Positions 19,955 through 30,377 of a stretch of 64,000 nucleotides of DNA are shown here, one piece after another. The stretch's first letter is position 1; each line of letters starts with the position of its first letter. The notes beneath the pieces are model-generated. The model did no database searches. It was given only the letters and a program-made list of their open reading frames with translations, and was not told the origin of the DNA. The stretch comes from Ancylomarina sp. DW003 (GTDB lineage: Bacteria > Bacteroidota > Bacteroidia > Bacteroidales > Marinifilaceae), in contig NZ_JAKJSD010000001.1 in assembly GCF_029029505.1 (NCBI RefSeq), positions 248,001-312,000 on the forward strand. The letters run 5' to 3'. Position numbers and translations under genes: made by a program.

Positions 19955-20716
19955 TTATTCCTCAATAAATTCAAAACTGGACAGGATTTGAGCTTGTCCA
20001 TTTCGAACTACAATAGTATGTTCAAAATGTGCAGAAGGTAACCCATCTGCTGTTACAATTGCCCAACCATCTTCATCTTGATAAATGTCTCTTTTGCCTA
20101 AATTAATCATTGGTTCAATAGCAATTACTAAACCATTTCTTAATTTCAAACCTCGGTGTCGTTTACCAAAATTAGGAACCTGTGGATCTTCATGCAAATC
20201 CTTACCAATTCCGTGTCCTACCATCTCTCGTACTACAGAAAAACCATGTTGTTCTGCGTGTTCTTGGATGGCATAGCCGATATCTCCCAAATGGTTTCCT
20301 TCGACCGCATTAGTTATGCCTTTATAAAGAGCTTCCTTAGTTACTTTTAGTAACGATTTAATTTCAGGTTTTATTTTTCCTATCTTGAATGTGTATGCTG
20401 AATCGCCATAAAAACCATTTAACAAAACACCACAGTCACAGGATAAAATATCTCCTTCTTTCAATTCATAGGAAGATGGAATTCCATGCACAACTTGTTT
20501 GCCAACAGACATACATAGCGTGTTTGGGAATCCATCGTAACCAAGGAATCCTGGCTTACCGCCATTATCCCTTATATATTCTTCTGCAATTTGATCTAAC
20601 TTTAGAGTCGATATGCCGGGGCATATCCACTTAGAGATTTCCCCAAGAGTTCTGGCCACCAGCATGTTACTTTGTTCAAGTAACGCTATCTCCTCCTCAG
20701 TCTTGTAAAAAATCAT
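19955..20716 (-). CDS. map: Methionine aminopeptidase, type I
   Basis: 253 residues. It removes the N-terminal Met from nascent proteins at the ribosome. The dinuclear-metal site residues fall in CDCGVLLNGFYGDSAYTF (two Asp), VGHGIGKDLHE (His), AIEPMIN (Glu) and HFEHTIVV (Glu). Short type I form without the N-terminal zinc-finger extension. No adk gene lies between secY and map, unlike Firmicutes. Confidence 0.96.
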   Translation of the reverse strand: MIFYKTEEEIALLEQSNMLVARTLGEISKWICPGISTLKLDQIAEEYIRDNGGKPGFLGYDGFPNTLCMSVGKQVVHGIPSSYELKEGDILSCDCGVLLNGFYGDSAYTFKIGKIKPEIKSLLKVTKEALYKGITNAVEGNHLGDIGYAIQEHAEQHGFSVVREMVGHGIGKDLHEDPQVPNFGKRHRGLKLRNGLVIAIEPMINLGKRDIYQDEDGWAIVTADGLPSAHFEHTIVVRNGQAQILSSFEFIEE

Positions 20717-20739
20717 TTTGCAAAGAAAGCAAAAATATT

Positions 20740-22083
20740 TTAATAAGCAGCAGCTCCTGCCGGAGATTTACCTTTAATTCTTCCAGACTTCATCAAACCA
20801 TCGTAATGACGCATCAATAGATGACTTTCGATTTGTTGCAGAGTATCCAAAACAACACCTACTAAAATCAATAATGAAGTACCTCCAAAGAATTGTGCAA
20901 AACCACTATTAATACCAGCTAACATTGCAAAGGCAGGCATAATTGCAACCCAACCTAAGAATAATGATCCTGGTAAAGTGATTCGAGACATTACAGTATC
21001 TAAGAAGTCAACAGTTTTCTTACCTGGTTTAACACCTGGAATAAAACCACCGTTTTTCTTCATATCCTCAGCCATTTGCGTTGGATTAACTGTAATAGCC
21101 GTGTAAAAATAAGTGAACAGCACAATCATTACAAAGAACAAAGCATTGTAATAAAATCCTGTGTAGTTACTTAAAGCAGCAGCAACTCCTGATAATGAAT
21201 CTGAACTCGCATAGTTCACAAATGCCATTGGCAAGAACATAATAGCCTGAGCAAAGATGATTGGCATAACACCAGCTGCATTCACTTTTAAAGGAATGTA
21301 CTGACGAACACCACCATATTGCTTATTCCCAACAATACGCTTAGCATACTGTACCGGAATCTTTCTTGTACCCTGTACTAAAAGAATAGTAAGAGCAAAA
21401 ACAACAAACAAAATTACGATTTCAAGAACTAGTAGAATTAATCCACCACCTTGTCCTTCTAATCTTGATCCAAGTTCAGCTACAAAGTTAAATGGTAAAC
21501 GAGCAATAATACCAATCATGATGATGATAGAAATACCGTTTCCAATCCCTTTGTCTGTAATCTTTTCACCCAACCACATGATAAACATTGATCCGGCTGC
21601 AAGAATAGCCACTGAAGATGCTGTAAAGAAAGCGCCTTTCAAAATGAAAGCTTGTTCAGGCAATTGCGAATGTAGGTTTAATAAATATCCTGGTGCTTGA
21701 AGAATAAGAATAACGACGGTTAGGTAACGTGTAATCTGATTGATTTTACGTCGACCGCTCTCACCTTCACGTTGTAAACGCTGAAAGTAAGGTACAGCAA
21801 TTCCCATTAACTGGATAACGATAGATGCAGAGATGTAAGGCATGATTCCTAGGGCAAAAATTGAGGCATTCGAAAATGCTCCGCCTGAAAACATATCTAA
21901 CAAACCGAGTACTCCATCAGCAGTTTGAGATTTTAACGCGCCTAAGTGAGCTGGGTCTATCCCCGGCAACACTATCATGGTACCTAAACGGTAAACCAAT
22001 AGAAGAGCTAAAGTTGTTAAGATTCTTGATCTTAAATCTTCAATCTTCCAGATGTTCTTCAATGTATCTATTAAACCTTTCAT
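20740..22083 (-). CDS. secY: Protein translocase subunit SecY
   Basis: 447 residues with ten membrane spans. It forms the SecYEG channel for secretion and membrane insertion. The plug and first-helix region (ILTTLALLLVYRLGTMIVLPG), the cytoplasmic loop GVRQYIPLKVNAAGVMPIIFA and GFIPGVKPGKKTVDFLD are recognisable. The usual spc location is between rplO and map. Confidence 0.97.
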   Translation of the reverse strand: MKGLIDTLKNIWKIEDLRSRILTTLALLLVYRLGTMIVLPGIDPAHLGALKSQTADGVLGLLDMFSGGAFSNASIFALGIMPYISASIVIQLMGIAVPYFQRLQREGESGRRKINQITRYLTVVILILQAPGYLLNLHSQLPEQAFILKGAFFTASSVAILAAGSMFIMWLGEKITDKGIGNGISIIIMIGIIARLPFNFVAELGSRLEGQGGGLILLVLEIVILFVVFALTILLVQGTRKIPVQYAKRIVGNKQYGGVRQYIPLKVNAAGVMPIIFAQAIMFLPMAFVNYASSDSLSGVAAALSNYTGFYYNALFFVMIVLFTYFYTAITVNPTQMAEDMKKNGGFIPGVKPGKKTVDFLDTVMSRITLPGSLFLGWVAIMPAFAMLAGINSGFAQFFGGTSLLILVGVVLDTLQQIESHLLMRHYDGLMKSGRIKGKSPAGAAAY

Positions 22084-22092
22084 TATCTAATC

Positions 22093-22539
22093 TTACAATT
22101 TAACAACAGTTCCCTCTACTTTTTCAATCGCTGCTTGAGCTGATTTCGAGAACGCATGAGCTTTAACTTCAAGCTTAGCAGATAATACACCATTACCTAA
22201 AACTTTGACTTTGTCGTTTTTGCTACACATTCCTGCGTTAACTAAAACTTCTACATCAATTGTAGTAAGGTTGTTTTTCTCAGCTAATACTTGCAATACT
22301 TCAACATTAATAGCTTTGTATTCAACTCTATTAATGTTCTTAAATCCAAACTTAGGAACTCGACGTTGCAAAGGCATTTGACCACCTTCAAAACCAACTT
22401 TCTTCGAGTATCCAGATCTTGACTTTTGTCCTTTATGACCTTTGGTAGAGGTACCACCTCTACCAGATCCTTGACCGCGACCAATTCTTTTATTTGTCTT
22501 AACAGAGCCAGCTGCGGGTTTTAAGTTACTTAAGTCCAT
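22093..22539 (-). CDS. rplO: 50S ribosomal protein L15
   Basis: 148 residues. The Gly/Lys/Arg-rich N-terminal extension (RIGRGQGSGRGGTSTKGHKGQ) penetrates 23S rRNA. The C-terminal globular part has LEVKAHAFSKSAQAAIE. A late assembly protein that sits 9 bp upstream of secY. Confidence 0.97.
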   Translation of the reverse strand: MDLSNLKPAAGSVKTNKRIGRGQGSGRGGTSTKGHKGQKSRSGYSKKVGFEGGQMPLQRRVPKFGFKNINRVEYKAINVEVLQVLAEKNNLTTIDVEVLVNAGMCSKNDKVKVLGNGVLSAKLEVKAHAFSKSAQAAIEKVEGTVVKL

Positions 22540-22569
22540 AATATATGTATGCTAAAATATTAACAATTA

Positions 22570-22746
22570 TTATTCTTCAACGGTAACTAGGTGACTCACC
22601 TTTGCAACCATTCCTTTAATTTGAGGTGTAGCCTCATGCTCAACAGTACCATTGATCTTTTTCAATCCCAATGCTTCTAAAGTTTTCTTCTGGCGAGCGT
22701 TACTACCAATTTTACTCTTAACTTGGGTAATTTTAATCTTAGCCAT
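22570..22746 (-). CDS. rpmD: 50S ribosomal protein L30
   Basis: 58 codons from [16 protein letters not shown] to LVTVEE; found by reading the 220-bp gap between rplO and rps[15 protein letters not shown] is the family signature. The small ferredoxin-like protein is on the 50S surface near L5 and 5S rRNA. Length equals E. coli L30 minus one. Confidence 0.95.
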   Translation of the reverse strand: MAKIKITQVKSKIGSNARQKKTLEALGLKKINGTVEHEATPQIKGMVAKVSHLVTVEE

Positions 22747-22756
22747 TTCCTTTAGT

Positions 22757-23266
22757 TTAACCGTTAAACACTTTATCTAATGAAACACCTCTTTGATCAG
22801 CTACAGTATGTGCATCTCTTAGTTCTCCAAGAGCTTCAATAGTAGCTTTCACAAGGTTATGAGGGTTTGATGATCCTTTTGACTTTGCAAGTACATCAGT
22901 AACACCAACACTCTCAAGTACGGCACGCATTGCACCACCAGCTTTTACCCCGGTACCATGAGAAGCAGGCTTAATAAAAACCTCTGCTCCACCAAAACGT
23001 GCAAGTTGCTCGTGAGGAATAGTTCCTTTAAGTACTGGAACCTTAATCAAATTTTTCTTAGCAGCGTCAACACCTTTTGAGATAGCTGTAGTAACCTCGT
23101 TTGCTTTTCCAAGCCCCCAACCTACTAAACCATTCTCGTTTCCAACAACTACAATTGCTGAAAAGCTAAAAGTACGTCCACCTTTTGTTACCTTAGTAAC
23201 ACGATTAATTGCAACCAGTTTATCCTTAAGTTCTGCGTCGCTAGTCTTAATATTCTTATCTGCCAT
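22757..23266 (-). CDS. rpsE: 30S ribosomal protein S5
   Basis: 169 residues with an N-terminal double-stranded RNA-binding-like domain ([20 protein letters not shown]) and the ribosomal S5 C-terminal domain. It contributes to decoding fidelity and mRNA helicase activity. The 20-GG-type loop where spectinomycin resistance arises (KGGRTF) looks wild type. Confidence 0.97.
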   Translation of the reverse strand: MADKNIKTSDAELKDKLVAINRVTKVTKGGRTFSFSAIVVVGNENGLVGWGLGKANEVTTAISKGVDAAKKNLIKVPVLKGTIPHEQLARFGGAEVFIKPASHGTGVKAGGAMRAVLESVGVTDVLAKSKGSSNPHNLVKATIEALGELRDAHTVADQRGVSLDKVFNG

Positions 23267-23271
23267 AATAT

Positions 23272-23628
23272 TTAAAATTTAAGGCCACCTTTACGAGCAG
23301 CGTCCGCTAAAGATTTAATTCTACCATGGTATAAGTAACCATTTCTATCAAACACTACTTCAGAAATACCTGCAGTAGCAGCTTTCTCAGCAATTGCTTG
23401 CCCTACGAATTCTGCTTGCTCTGATTTATTACCATTCTTCTCAGCAATTTCTTTTACTAGAGATGAAATAGATAATATGGTTTTCCCAGTAACATCATCT
23501 ATAATCTGTACTGAAATCTGCTTATTTGAACGAAAAACTGACATTCTTGGTCTTTCGGCAGTTCCAGAAATTGACTTACGAACTCTTCTTTTAATTCTAA
23601 GTCTTCTTTCGCGCTTAGTTAAAGCCAT
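23272..23628 (-). CDS. rplR: 50S ribosomal protein L18
   Basis: 118 residues. Basic N-terminus ([17 protein letters not shown]) and [20 protein letters not shown] are diagnostic. It binds 5S rRNA with L5. Five bases from rpsE. Confidence 0.97.
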   Translation of the reverse strand: MALTKRERRLRIKRRVRKSISGTAERPRMSVFRSNKQISVQIIDDVTGKTILSISSLVKEIAEKNGNKSEQAEFVGQAIAEKAATAGISEVVFDRNGYLYHGRIKSLADAARKGGLKF

Positions 23629-23646
23629 AATTTACTGTTTTAGAAA

Positions 23647-24201
23647 TTATTTACCCGCAGATTTACCAGCTTTTCTTCTTAGCTGCTCTCCAACAAATTT
23701 AACACCTTTTCCTTTATACGGCTCAGGTTTTCTGAAAGAACGAATCTTTGCAGCAACCTGTCCAATCAATTGCTTATCGCAACTCTCAAGAGTAATAATT
23801 GGATTAGCACGCTTGTCAGTAACAGCAGTTACTTTAACTTCTGGTGCAATCTCCATATGAATCAAGTGAGAGAAACCTAGAGCCAACTCTAAGATCTGAC
23901 CTTTAGAAGTCGCACGGTAACCTACACCTACAAGCTCTTGCTCAGTTTTGTACCCTTCAGTTACACCAACAACCATGTTGCTGATTAATGAACGATAAAG
24001 ACCATGCATTGCTTTATGAGGCTTCTGATCCGTTGGACGCTCTAAAACGATAGAGTTTTCTTCAACAGTTACTTTGATTACAGGATTAACCTGTTGGGTT
24101 AATTCACCTTTAGGCCCTTTAACCACCACTGAATTATCTTTGTTTACCTTTACTTCAATTCCGGCAGGCAAAACGATAGGTAATTTTCCAATTCTTGACA
24201 T
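23647..24201 (-). CDS. rplF: 50S ribosomal protein L6
   Basis: 184 residues, two tandem L6 folds. MSRIGKLPIVLPAGIEV starts the protein and the second repeat includes the signature PEPYKGKGVKF near the end. L6 lies by the sarcin-ricin loop and GTPase centre. Confidence 0.97.
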   Translation of the reverse strand: MSRIGKLPIVLPAGIEVKVNKDNSVVVKGPKGELTQQVNPVIKVTVEENSIVLERPTDQKPHKAMHGLYRSLISNMVVGVTEGYKTEQELVGVGYRATSKGQILELALGFSHLIHMEIAPEVKVTAVTDKRANPIITLESCDKQLIGQVAAKIRSFRKPEPYKGKGVKFVGEQLRRKAGKSAGK

Positions 24202-24218
24202 TTCTTATCCTCCCTAAA

Positions 24219-24614
24219 TTAGTAAACGAAACACAATACTTCACCACCAACGTGCTTTTGGCGTGCTTCCTTATCTGTCATTACTCCCTGAGAAGTAGAA
24301 AGGATAGCAATACCTAAACCGTTAAGTACGCGAGGTAATTCAGTAGCTCCACAATATTTTCTTAAACCTGGCTTAGAGACACGCTTAAGATCCTTAATTG
24401 CTGGAATCTTAGACTCTGGATGATATTTCAAAGCAATTTTAATTTTGCCTTGCAAACCATCATCCTCAAATTTGTAATTAAGGATATATCCTTTATCCTT
24501 AAGAATTTTTGTCATTTCCTTTTTTACGTTTGATGCAGGAATTTCAACCACTCTGTGGTTAGCCATAATTGCATTTCTTAAACGCGTAAGAAAATCTGCT
24601 ATTGGATCTGTCAT
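24219..24614 (-). CDS. rpsH: 30S ribosomal protein S8
   Basis: 131 residues. [15 protein letters not shown] and the C-terminal [14 protein letters not shown] are diagnostic. S8 binds 16S helix 21 and, in E. coli, represses the spc operon by binding its mRNA. A hairpin lies in the 74-nt gap just upstream. Confidence 0.97.
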   Translation of the reverse strand: MTDPIADFLTRLRNAIMANHRVVEIPASNVKKEMTKILKDKGYILNYKFEDDGLQGKIKIALKYHPESKIPAIKDLKRVSKPGLRKYCGATELPRVLNGLGIAILSTSQGVMTDKEARQKHVGGEVLCFVY

Positions 24615-24635
24615 TTTTATAAAAAATTAAATTGA

Positions 24636-24651
24636 TCCCGATTGCTCGGGA
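24636..24651 (-). promoter_or_regulatory. Hairpin between rpsN and rpsH
   Basis: Perfect 6-bp GC-rich stem TCCCGA/TCGGGA around TTGC in an otherwise A/T-rich 74-nt spacer. No T-run follows, so it is not a terminator. An S8-mRNA contact or RNA-processing site is possible; a scattered genomic palindrome is equally possible. Confidence 0.35.
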
Positions 24652-24688
24652 CAATATTTAACAATAGTTCTTTTACAAACGTTGTTGG

Positions 24689-24958
24689 TTACCAACTTGC
24701 CTTCTTAACACCTGGGATTAATCCTGAATGAGCCATCTCACGGAAAGTGATACGACTTAAACCGAACTGTCTCATGTATCCCTTAGGACGACCAGTTAAC
24801 TTACATCTGTTATGTAATCTAACAGGTGAAGAATTTTTAGGTAAACGACTAAGACCGATGTAGTCACCTTCCTCTTTTAATTTAGCTCTTTTAGCAGCGT
24901 ACTTTTCTACTAACTTTTGACGCTTAACTTCGCGAGCTTTCATTGATTCTTTAGCCAT
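24689..24958 (-). CDS. rpsN: 30S ribosomal protein S14, zinc-free form
   Basis: 89 residues from [14 protein letters not shown]; an in-frame upstream ATG (24994) would overlap rplE and is rejected. The C-terminal half ([19 protein letters not shown]) lacks the two CxxC pairs of zinc S14, so this is the long, zinc-independent type, shorter than E. coli S14 (101) by a deletion in the middle. It binds the 30S head. Confidence 0.95.
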   Translation of the reverse strand: MAKESMKAREVKRQKLVEKYAAKRAKLKEEGDYIGLSRLPKNSSPVRLHNRCKLTGRPKGYMRQFGLSRITFREMAHSGLIPGVKKASW

Positions 24959-24962
24959 CTTA

Positions 24963-25517
24963 TTACTTTTTAATGTTTTTAAATGGTAATCCAAATTCTT
25001 TCAAAAGAGCGTAGGCTTCTTCATCGGTATTTGCTGAAGTAACAAAGGTAATATTCATACCCATAATCTTATTCACTTCATCAAGAATGATTTCAGGGAA
25101 AATGATTTGCTCTTCAATACCTAATGTATAGTTTCCACGTCCATCAAGCTTACTATTAATACCTTTGAAGTCACGTATACGTGGCAAAGCAACACGAATT
25201 AATTTCTCAAGAAATTCGTACATGCGCTCGCGGCGTAATGTAACAGTAGTACCAATTGGCATACCCTTACGTAACTTAAAGTTAGAAATATCTTTACTTG
25301 ATAGAGTTGATACAGCTTTCTGTCCAGTGATTGAAGTTAATTCATTCAATGAGAACTCTAAAACTTTTTTGTCAGCAATTGCTTGTCCAACACCTTGATT
25401 AAGTACTATCTTCGTTAATCTAGGAACTTGCATTACAGATTTGTAGTTAAATTCCTTCACTAAAGCTGGAACAACTTCTTCTGTATACTGTTTTCTAAGA
25501 GATGGTATATAACTCAT
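24963..25517 (-). CDS. rplE: 50S ribosomal protein L5
   Basis: 184 residues. [19 protein letters not shown], the P-site-loop area and [18 protein letters not shown] are typical. L5 carries 5S rRNA and touches P-site tRNA. Its first base overlaps the last base of rplX. Confidence 0.97.
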   Translation of the reverse strand: MSYIPSLRKQYTEEVVPALVKEFNYKSVMQVPRLTKIVLNQGVGQAIADKKVLEFSLNELTSITGQKAVSTLSSKDISNFKLRKGMPIGTTVTLRRERMYEFLEKLIRVALPRIRDFKGINSKLDGRGNYTLGIEEQIIFPEIILDEVNKIMGMNITFVTSANTDEEAYALLKEFGLPFKNIKK

Positions 25518-25840
25518 TACTTAATCTCCTCCCCTGACTTTTTAGCGTATCTAACTAATTTGTTATTGTCATTCAATTTTCTACCAATACGGGTCGCTGC
25601 CCCGGTAGAAGGATCCTTCACATTCAAATTTGAAATGTGAATAGGAGCCTCTTGCTTAATAATACCGCCTTGAGGGTTAGCTGCGTTAGGTTTAGTATGT
25701 TTAGACATCATGTTAACACCTTCAACGATCGCACGTTGCTTGTCAACAAGAACTTCTAATACTTTACCTTCCTGGCCTTTAGATTCCCCTGCGTTTACAA
25801 TTACGGTATCACCCTTTTTAATATGTAACTTTTTTCGCAT
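25517..25840 (-). CDS. rplX: 50S ribosomal protein L24
   Basis: 107 residues with the N-terminal KOW motif ([20 protein letters not shown]). It is an assembly initiator at the tunnel exit. Stop and the rplE start share one base, suggesting translational coupling. Confidence 0.97.
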   Translation of the reverse strand: MRKKLHIKKGDTVIVNAGESKGQEGKVLEVLVDKQRAIVEGVNMMSKHTKPNAANPQGGIIKQEAPIHISNLNVKDPSTGAATRIGRKLNDNNKLVRYAKKSGEEIK

Positions 25841-25858
25841 TGTTCTAAGTTTACAAGA

Positions 25859-26224
25859 TTATAATACTTCTGGTGCTAGAGATACGATCTTCATGTTTGT
25901 TTCACGTAGTTCTCTTGCAACAGGTCCAAAAATACGGGTTCCTCTCATCTCTTCTGCTGTATTCAATAACACACAAGCATTATCGTCAAAGCGGATATAA
26001 GACCCATCATTTCTTCTAATCTCTTTTTTTACACGAACAACAACAGCTTTTGTTACTGTTCCTTTTTTCATTTCGGAACCTGGGATTGAGTTCTTAACGG
26101 TAACCACAATCTTATCGCCAATTGAGGCATAACGTTTCTTGGTTCCGCCTAACACACGGATACAAAGAACTTCTTTGGCTCCGCTGTTATCAGCTACTAA
26201 TAGTCTACTTTCTGTTTGTATCAT
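25859..26224 (-). CDS. rplN: 50S ribosomal protein L14
   Basis: 121 residues beginning [18 protein letters not shown], the family signature, with [14 protein letters not shown] near the end. L14 lies at the subunit interface (bridge B8) and is the RsfS docking site. Two bases from rpsQ. Confidence 0.98.
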   Translation of the reverse strand: MIQTESRLLVADNSGAKEVLCIRVLGGTKKRYASIGDKIVVTVKNSIPGSEMKKGTVTKAVVVRVKKEIRRNDGSYIRFDDNACVLLNTAEEMRGTRIFGPVARELRETNMKIVSLAPEVL

Positions 26225-26226
26225 GA

Positions 26227-26484
26227 TTACTTAGCTCTTTCAATAAGTTCAACTAATCTCCAAGTCTTATTTTTACTCAAAGGTCGGGTCTCCATGATCT
26301 TTACGGTATCACCTTCATTGCAGGTGTTTTCTTCGTCGTGAGCAGTATATTTCTTAGTCTTGTTCACGAACTTTCCGTAAATAGGGTGTTTTTCTTTAGT
26401 GTGAACTGCAACAGTAATGGTTTTATCCATTTTGTCGCTTACCACTACCCCGATACGTTCTTTTCTAAGGTTTCTTTCCATCAC
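26227..26484 (-). CDS. rpsQ: 30S ribosomal protein S17
   Basis: 85 residues; Met-1 and Met-2 are both possible starts. An OB fold with [19 protein letters not shown] and the KYTAHDEEN block. A primary 16S binder in the 5' domain. Confidence 0.97.
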   Translation of the reverse strand: MMERNLRKERIGVVVSDKMDKTITVAVHTKEKHPIYGKFVNKTKKYTAHDEENTCNEGDTVKIMETRPLSKNKTWRLVELIERAK

Positions 26485-26488
26485 TTTT

Positions 26489-26686
26489 TTACTTTTCAGT
26501 TAATTGCCTCTGACGCTTTTCCGTCATTAATTTTGCAATATTACGTCTGGTTTCCTTGATTTGTAAAGGATTCTCCAAAGGTGAAATAGCGTGATTTAGG
26601 TTGAAGCGAGTTAATGCTGATCTTTCAGCGTCCAACTTTTCTACTATTTCCTGTGTTGTTAACTCTTTAATTTCCGAATTCTTCAT
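26489..26686 (-). CDS. rpmC: 50S ribosomal protein L29
   Basis: 65 residues forming a two-helix hairpin: [14 protein letters not shown] then [18 protein letters not shown]. It surrounds the tunnel exit where SRP and trigger factor dock. Confidence 0.96.
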   Translation of the reverse strand: MKNSEIKELTTQEIVEKLDAERSALTRFNLNHAISPLENPLQIKETRRNIAKLMTEKRQRQLTEK

Positions 26687-26688
26687 GA

Positions 26689-27120
26689 TTAATCATTTGA
26701 ATTTTCAACATAATCACGTCTTACGACAAACTTTGTAGTAACAGGCAATTTTTGAGCAGCAAGACGTAAAGCCTCTTTTGCTACTTCAAAAGGTACACCT
26801 TCACACTCGAATAACATTCTTCCTGGTGAAACAGGAGCAACGAATCCTTCTGGTGAACCCTTACCTTTACCCATACGTACCTCTGCAGGCTTCTTAGTGA
26901 TAGGCTTATCCGGGAATACTCTGATCCACAGTTGACCTTGTCTTTGCATATATCGGGTTACTGCAACACGAGCAGCTTCAATCTGGCGACCTGTTAACCA
27001 CTTTGTTTCAAGTGATTTAATTCCAAAAGATCCGAATGCTAATTCAGTTCCGCGCTGTGCGTTACCTTTCATTCTTCCCTTTTGTTGTCTCCTAAATTTA
27101 GTCCTTTTTGGTTGTAACAT
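26689..27120 (-). CDS. rplP: 50S ribosomal protein L16
   Basis: 143 residues. [18 protein letters not shown] and the [16 protein letters not shown] loop, which reaches toward A-site tRNA, are both present. The arginine hydroxylated by YcfD in E. coli lies in this loop area, but hydroxylation here cannot be inferred. Confidence 0.97.
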   Translation of the reverse strand: MLQPKRTKFRRQQKGRMKGNAQRGTELAFGSFGIKSLETKWLTGRQIEAARVAVTRYMQRQGQLWIRVFPDKPITKKPAEVRMGKGKGSPEGFVAPVSPGRMLFECEGVPFEVAKEALRLAAQKLPVTTKFVVRRDYVENSND

Positions 27121-27146
27121 CGTACTAATACATTAAAATTTAAAGA

Positions 27147-27860
27147 CTACTTCTTTTTTCTTCTATTAAAACCTGATTTTCCACCTTTTGGTGCACGAGC
27201 ATCGCGCAATCCAGCATTTGGAGTTAAATCTGGTTTCCCATAAATCTCACCTTTACAGATCCAAACTTTGATTCCTAGTAAGCCATAAGTTGTTAAAGCT
27301 TCAGCTAAACAGTAATCAATATTTGCTCTTAAAGTGTGAAGAGGAGTACGTCCTTCTTTATACATTTCAGAACGTGCCATCTCTGCTCCATTCAAACGGC
27401 CTGAGATTTGAATCTTAATTCCTTCAGCACCCATTCTCATTGTAGAAGCAATGGCCATCTTAGTTGCTCTTCTGTAGGCGATACGACCTTCAATTTGACG
27501 AGCAATATTATTAGCGACGATTACGGCATCCAACTCAGGACGCTTAATTTCAAAGATGTTAATTTGTACTTCTTTGTCAGTAATCTTCTTCAACTCTTCT
27601 TTCAACTTATCTACTTCCTGACCACCTTTACCGATAATAATACCAGGTCGTGCAGTGTTGATAGTAATAGTGATTAGTTTAAGAGTTCTTTCAATTATGA
27701 TTTTAGAAATACTTGCTTTTGCTAAACGAGCATTTAGATACTTACGAAGTTTTGTATCTTCAACAAGCTTCTCACCGTAGTTTTTTCCACCAAACCAGTT
27801 AGAATCCCATCCTCTGATGATTCCTAGTCGATTCCCTATTGGATTTACTTTTTGTCCCAT
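27147..27860 (-). CDS. rpsC: 30S ribosomal protein S3
   Basis: 237 residues. The N-terminal KH domain has the GxxG loop in [15 protein letters not shown]; the C-terminal S3 domain follows ([12 protein letters not shown]). S3 with S4 and S5 forms the mRNA entry helicase. The C-terminus is basic (GFNRRKKK). Confidence 0.97.
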   Translation of the reverse strand: MGQKVNPIGNRLGIIRGWDSNWFGGKNYGEKLVEDTKLRKYLNARLAKASISKIIIERTLKLITITINTARPGIIIGKGGQEVDKLKEELKKITDKEVQINIFEIKRPELDAVIVANNIARQIEGRIAYRRATKMAIASTMRMGAEGIKIQISGRLNGAEMARSEMYKEGRTPLHTLRANIDYCLAEALTTYGLLGIKVWICKGEIYGKPDLTPNAGLRDARAPKGGKSGFNRRKKK

Positions 27861-27865
27861 TCTAA

Positions 27866-28282
27866 CTATTCTTTATTATCACTTTCGGCAGTTTTGCTAC
27901 CAAGTAATATAGTTACATGATTTGATCTCTTTTTAATTCTATGTGCTCTTCCTTGAGGTGCAGGTCTTAGACGCTTAAGGATACGTGCAGAATCTACTGA
28001 AATTTCTTTCACATATAGTGCACTTTCCTCTAGTCTTTGTCCTTCATTCTTAGCTTGCCAGTTGGCAATAGCAGAAAGCAATAGTTTTTCTACGCGAGTT
28101 GATGCTTCTTTTGGACTGAAACGAAGTACATCTAAAGCTCGGTTCACCTCCATACCTCTTACCATATCGGCAACAAGGCGCATTTTGCGGGGCGAAGTAG
28201 GAACATTCTTTAAGCTAGCAAATGCTTTGCTTAAATTTTGCTCCTTTATTTGGTTTGCTTTTATTCTTTTTCTAGCTCCCAT
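27866..28282 (-). CDS. rplV: 50S ribosomal protein L22
   Basis: 138 residues. The beta-hairpin that lines the exit tunnel contains [20 protein letters not shown] without visible macrolide-resistance insertions. An extended N-terminus ([14 protein letters not shown]) makes it longer than E. coli L22 (110), as in other Bacteroidota. Confidence 0.97.
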   Translation of the reverse strand: MGARKRIKANQIKEQNLSKAFASLKNVPTSPRKMRLVADMVRGMEVNRALDVLRFSPKEASTRVEKLLLSAIANWQAKNEGQRLEESALYVKEISVDSARILKRLRPAPQGRAHRIKKRSNHVTILLGSKTAESDNKE

Positions 28283-28322
28283 TTCTATGAATTCAAAATG
28301 TTAATTAAAACCAACGTCACGC

Positions 28323-28592
28323 TTAACGTTTTTTCTTATCAGCGTGACCTCTAAAGGTACGAGTTGGCGCAAATTCTCCTAGTTTATGACCTACCATATT
28401 TTCAGTAACATATACTGGGATGAATTTATTTCCGTTGTGAACGGCAATCGTGTGGCCTACGAAATCTGGAGAGATCATAGAACGACGTGACCAGGTTTTA
28501 ATCACTGATTTTTTACCTGACTCGTTTTGTTCTACTACTCTTTTATCCAATTTGAAATCGATAAAAGGGCCTTTTTTTAATGAACGACTCAT
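28323..28592 (-). CDS. rpsS: 30S ribosomal protein S19
   Basis: 89 residues. [33 protein letters not shown] and [14 protein letters not shown] are the signature blocks. Located in the 30S head near bridge B1a. Confidence 0.98.
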   Translation of the reverse strand: MSRSLKKGPFIDFKLDKRVVEQNESGKKSVIKTWSRRSMISPDFVGHTIAVHNGNKFIPVYVTENMVGHKLGEFAPTRTFRGHADKKKR

Positions 28593-28611
28593 AACAACTT
28601 AGTTAATCAAA

Positions 28612-29436
28612 TTATTTTTTCCTTCTTTCAACGATATACTTATTAGAAGCATTCTTCTTAGCTCTGGTTTTGAAACCTTTTGCCAAGACTCCTGTTCTAG
28701 AGCGTGGATGTCCACCTGAAGATTTACCTTCACCACCACCCATTGGGTGATCAACTGGATTCATCACTACACCACGAACACGAGGTCTTCTACCTAACCA
28801 GCGAGTACGACCAGCTTTACCACTTCTTTCTAGAGCGTGATCGCTATTAGAAACAGTACCGATTGTAGCTTTACAGGTAACAAGAATCATTCTAACTTCT
28901 CCCGAAGGCAATTTGATCATTGCATATTTCCCATCACGTGAAACGAGTTGAGCATATGCACCAGCACTACGAGCCATCACAGCACCTTGAGAGGGTCTTA
29001 ATTCAATATTATGAACTATTGTACCTAATGGGATATCTGATAATGGCATTGCATTTCCGATCTCTGGAGCAACGTTTCTACCAGAAACAAGTGTTTGATC
29101 TACCTCTAAACCATTTGGAGCAATAATGTAACGCTTCTCACCATCTGCATACACAAGCAAAGCAATGCGCGCAGTACGGTTTGGATCGTACTCTATTGAT
29201 ACAACTTTGGCAGGGATAGTATCCTTGTCTCTTTTGAAATCGATTACTCGATATCTTCTTTTGTGACCACCACCTATATATCTCATTGTCATTTTACCGG
29301 AGTTATTTCTACCACCGGTTTTTTTCATTGGTCTTAACAATGATTTCTCAGGTTTGTCTGTAGTTACCTGTTCAAAGGTATTTAAGATCTTATTTCTTTG
29401 ACCAGGAGTTACAGGTTTTAATTTACGTACAGCCAT
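28612..29436 (-). CDS. rplB: 50S ribosomal protein L2
   Basis: 274 residues, two SH3-like domains. The peptidyl-transferase-associated histidine region reads [19 protein letters not shown]2 is required for subunit association and peptidyl transfer. Confidence 0.98.
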   Translation of the reverse strand: MAVRKLKPVTPGQRNKILNTFEQVTTDKPEKSLLRPMKKTGGRNNSGKMTMRYIGGGHKRRYRVIDFKRDKDTIPAKVVSIEYDPNRTARIALLVYADGEKRYIIAPNGLEVDQTLVSGRNVAPEIGNAMPLSDIPLGTIVHNIELRPSQGAVMARSAGAYAQLVSRDGKYAMIKLPSGEVRMILVTCKATIGTVSNSDHALERSGKAGRTRWLGRRPRVRGVVMNPVDHPMGGGEGKSSGGHPRSRTGVLAKGFKTRAKKNASNKYIVERRKK

Positions 29437-29443
29437 TTTCTAA

Positions 29444-29734
29444 TTAAATATTGCTATAAAAATCTATGTTATCTCCTTCAACTAAAGTTATAATCGCTTT
29501 CTTAAAAGAAGCAGTTCTTCCTTCAATTGCACCAGCTTTAGTAAAACGGCTTTTCTTCTTACCTTGATAATTCATGGTATTAACTGCCGCAACCTTAACG
29601 TTGTACATTTTCTCAACTGCTTTCTTAATATCGATCTTTGTCGCTCTACGATCAACAACGAAACCTACGCGATTTAATTTTTCGCTTAGGTCAGTCATTT
29701 TCTCGGTAACGAGGGGCTTTAATAAAATTTCCAT
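29444..29734 (-). CDS. rplW: 50S ribosomal protein L23
   Basis: 96 residues. ILLKPLVTEKMTDLSE and FVVDRRATKIDIKKAVEKMY are typical. It is the main docking site for trigger factor and SRP at the tunnel exit. Confidence 0.97.
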   Translation of the reverse strand: MEILLKPLVTEKMTDLSEKLNRVGFVVDRRATKIDIKKAVEKMYNVKVAAVNTMNYQGKKKSRFTKAGAIEGRTASFKKAIITLVEGDNIDFYSNI

Positions 29735-29744
29735 TTTTTTAAAC

Positions 29745-30377
29745 TTAGTTTAGTTTAAACATTTCATTGAGCCCATTAACCGAACTCTCAACGAATAACA
29801 AAGTTGAAGCTTTCATAATGTCATAAGTTGCTAAGTCAGAAACACGCACAACTTCAACATTCTTCAAATTACGAGACGACAAATATATGTTTTTATTCTC
29901 TTCGTTTAAAACCAAAAGTACTTTTTTATCAGCTACTTTCAGATTATTTTGAAGATCAACAAACAATTTTGTCTTTACTGCTTCAAAATTGAAATCTTCA
30001 ACAACAACTAAAGCGTTGTTTTTAGCCTTAACTGACAATGCAGATTTACGAGCTAATTGCTTAAGTTTTCTGTTCAATTTGAAACTGTAGTTTCTTGGAC
30101 GTGGTCCGAAACAACGTCCACCACCACGAAATAAAGGAGACTTGATACTACCCGCACGAGCTGTACCAGTACCTTTTTGCTTTTTAATTTTTGCAGTTGA
30201 ACCAGAAATATCAGCTCTCTCTTTTGACTTGTGAGTTCCCTGACGTTGGTTTGCTAAAAATTGTTTTACATCTAAGTAAATAGCGTGCTCATTTGGTTCG
30301 ATGCCGAAAACTGAATCTTGCAACTCAATTTTTCTTCCTGTATCTTCTCCAGCTGTGTTTAAAATAGTTAATTCCAT
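29745..30377 (-). CDS. rplD: 50S ribosomal protein L4
   Basis: 210 residues. The extended tunnel-wall loop contains [22 protein letters not shown]. In E. coli L4 also represses the S10 operon, but no equivalent leader is recognised here. It overlaps rplC by one base. Confidence 0.97.
   Translation of the reverse strand: MELTILNTAGEDTGRKIELQDSVFGIEPNEHAIYLDVKQFLANQRQGTHKSKERADISGSTAKIKKQKGTGTARAGSIKSPLFRGGGRCFGPRPRNYSFKLNRKLKQLARKSALSVKAKNNALVVVEDFNFEAVKTKLFVDLQNNLKVADKKVLLVLNEENKNIYLSSRNLKNVEVVRVSDLATYDIMKASTLLFVESSVNGLNEMFKLN

Noticed and set aside
24959-24994. Upstream ATG for S14 adding 12 residues
   Set aside because: It would overlap rplE, and S14 proteins start at MAKES-type sequences.
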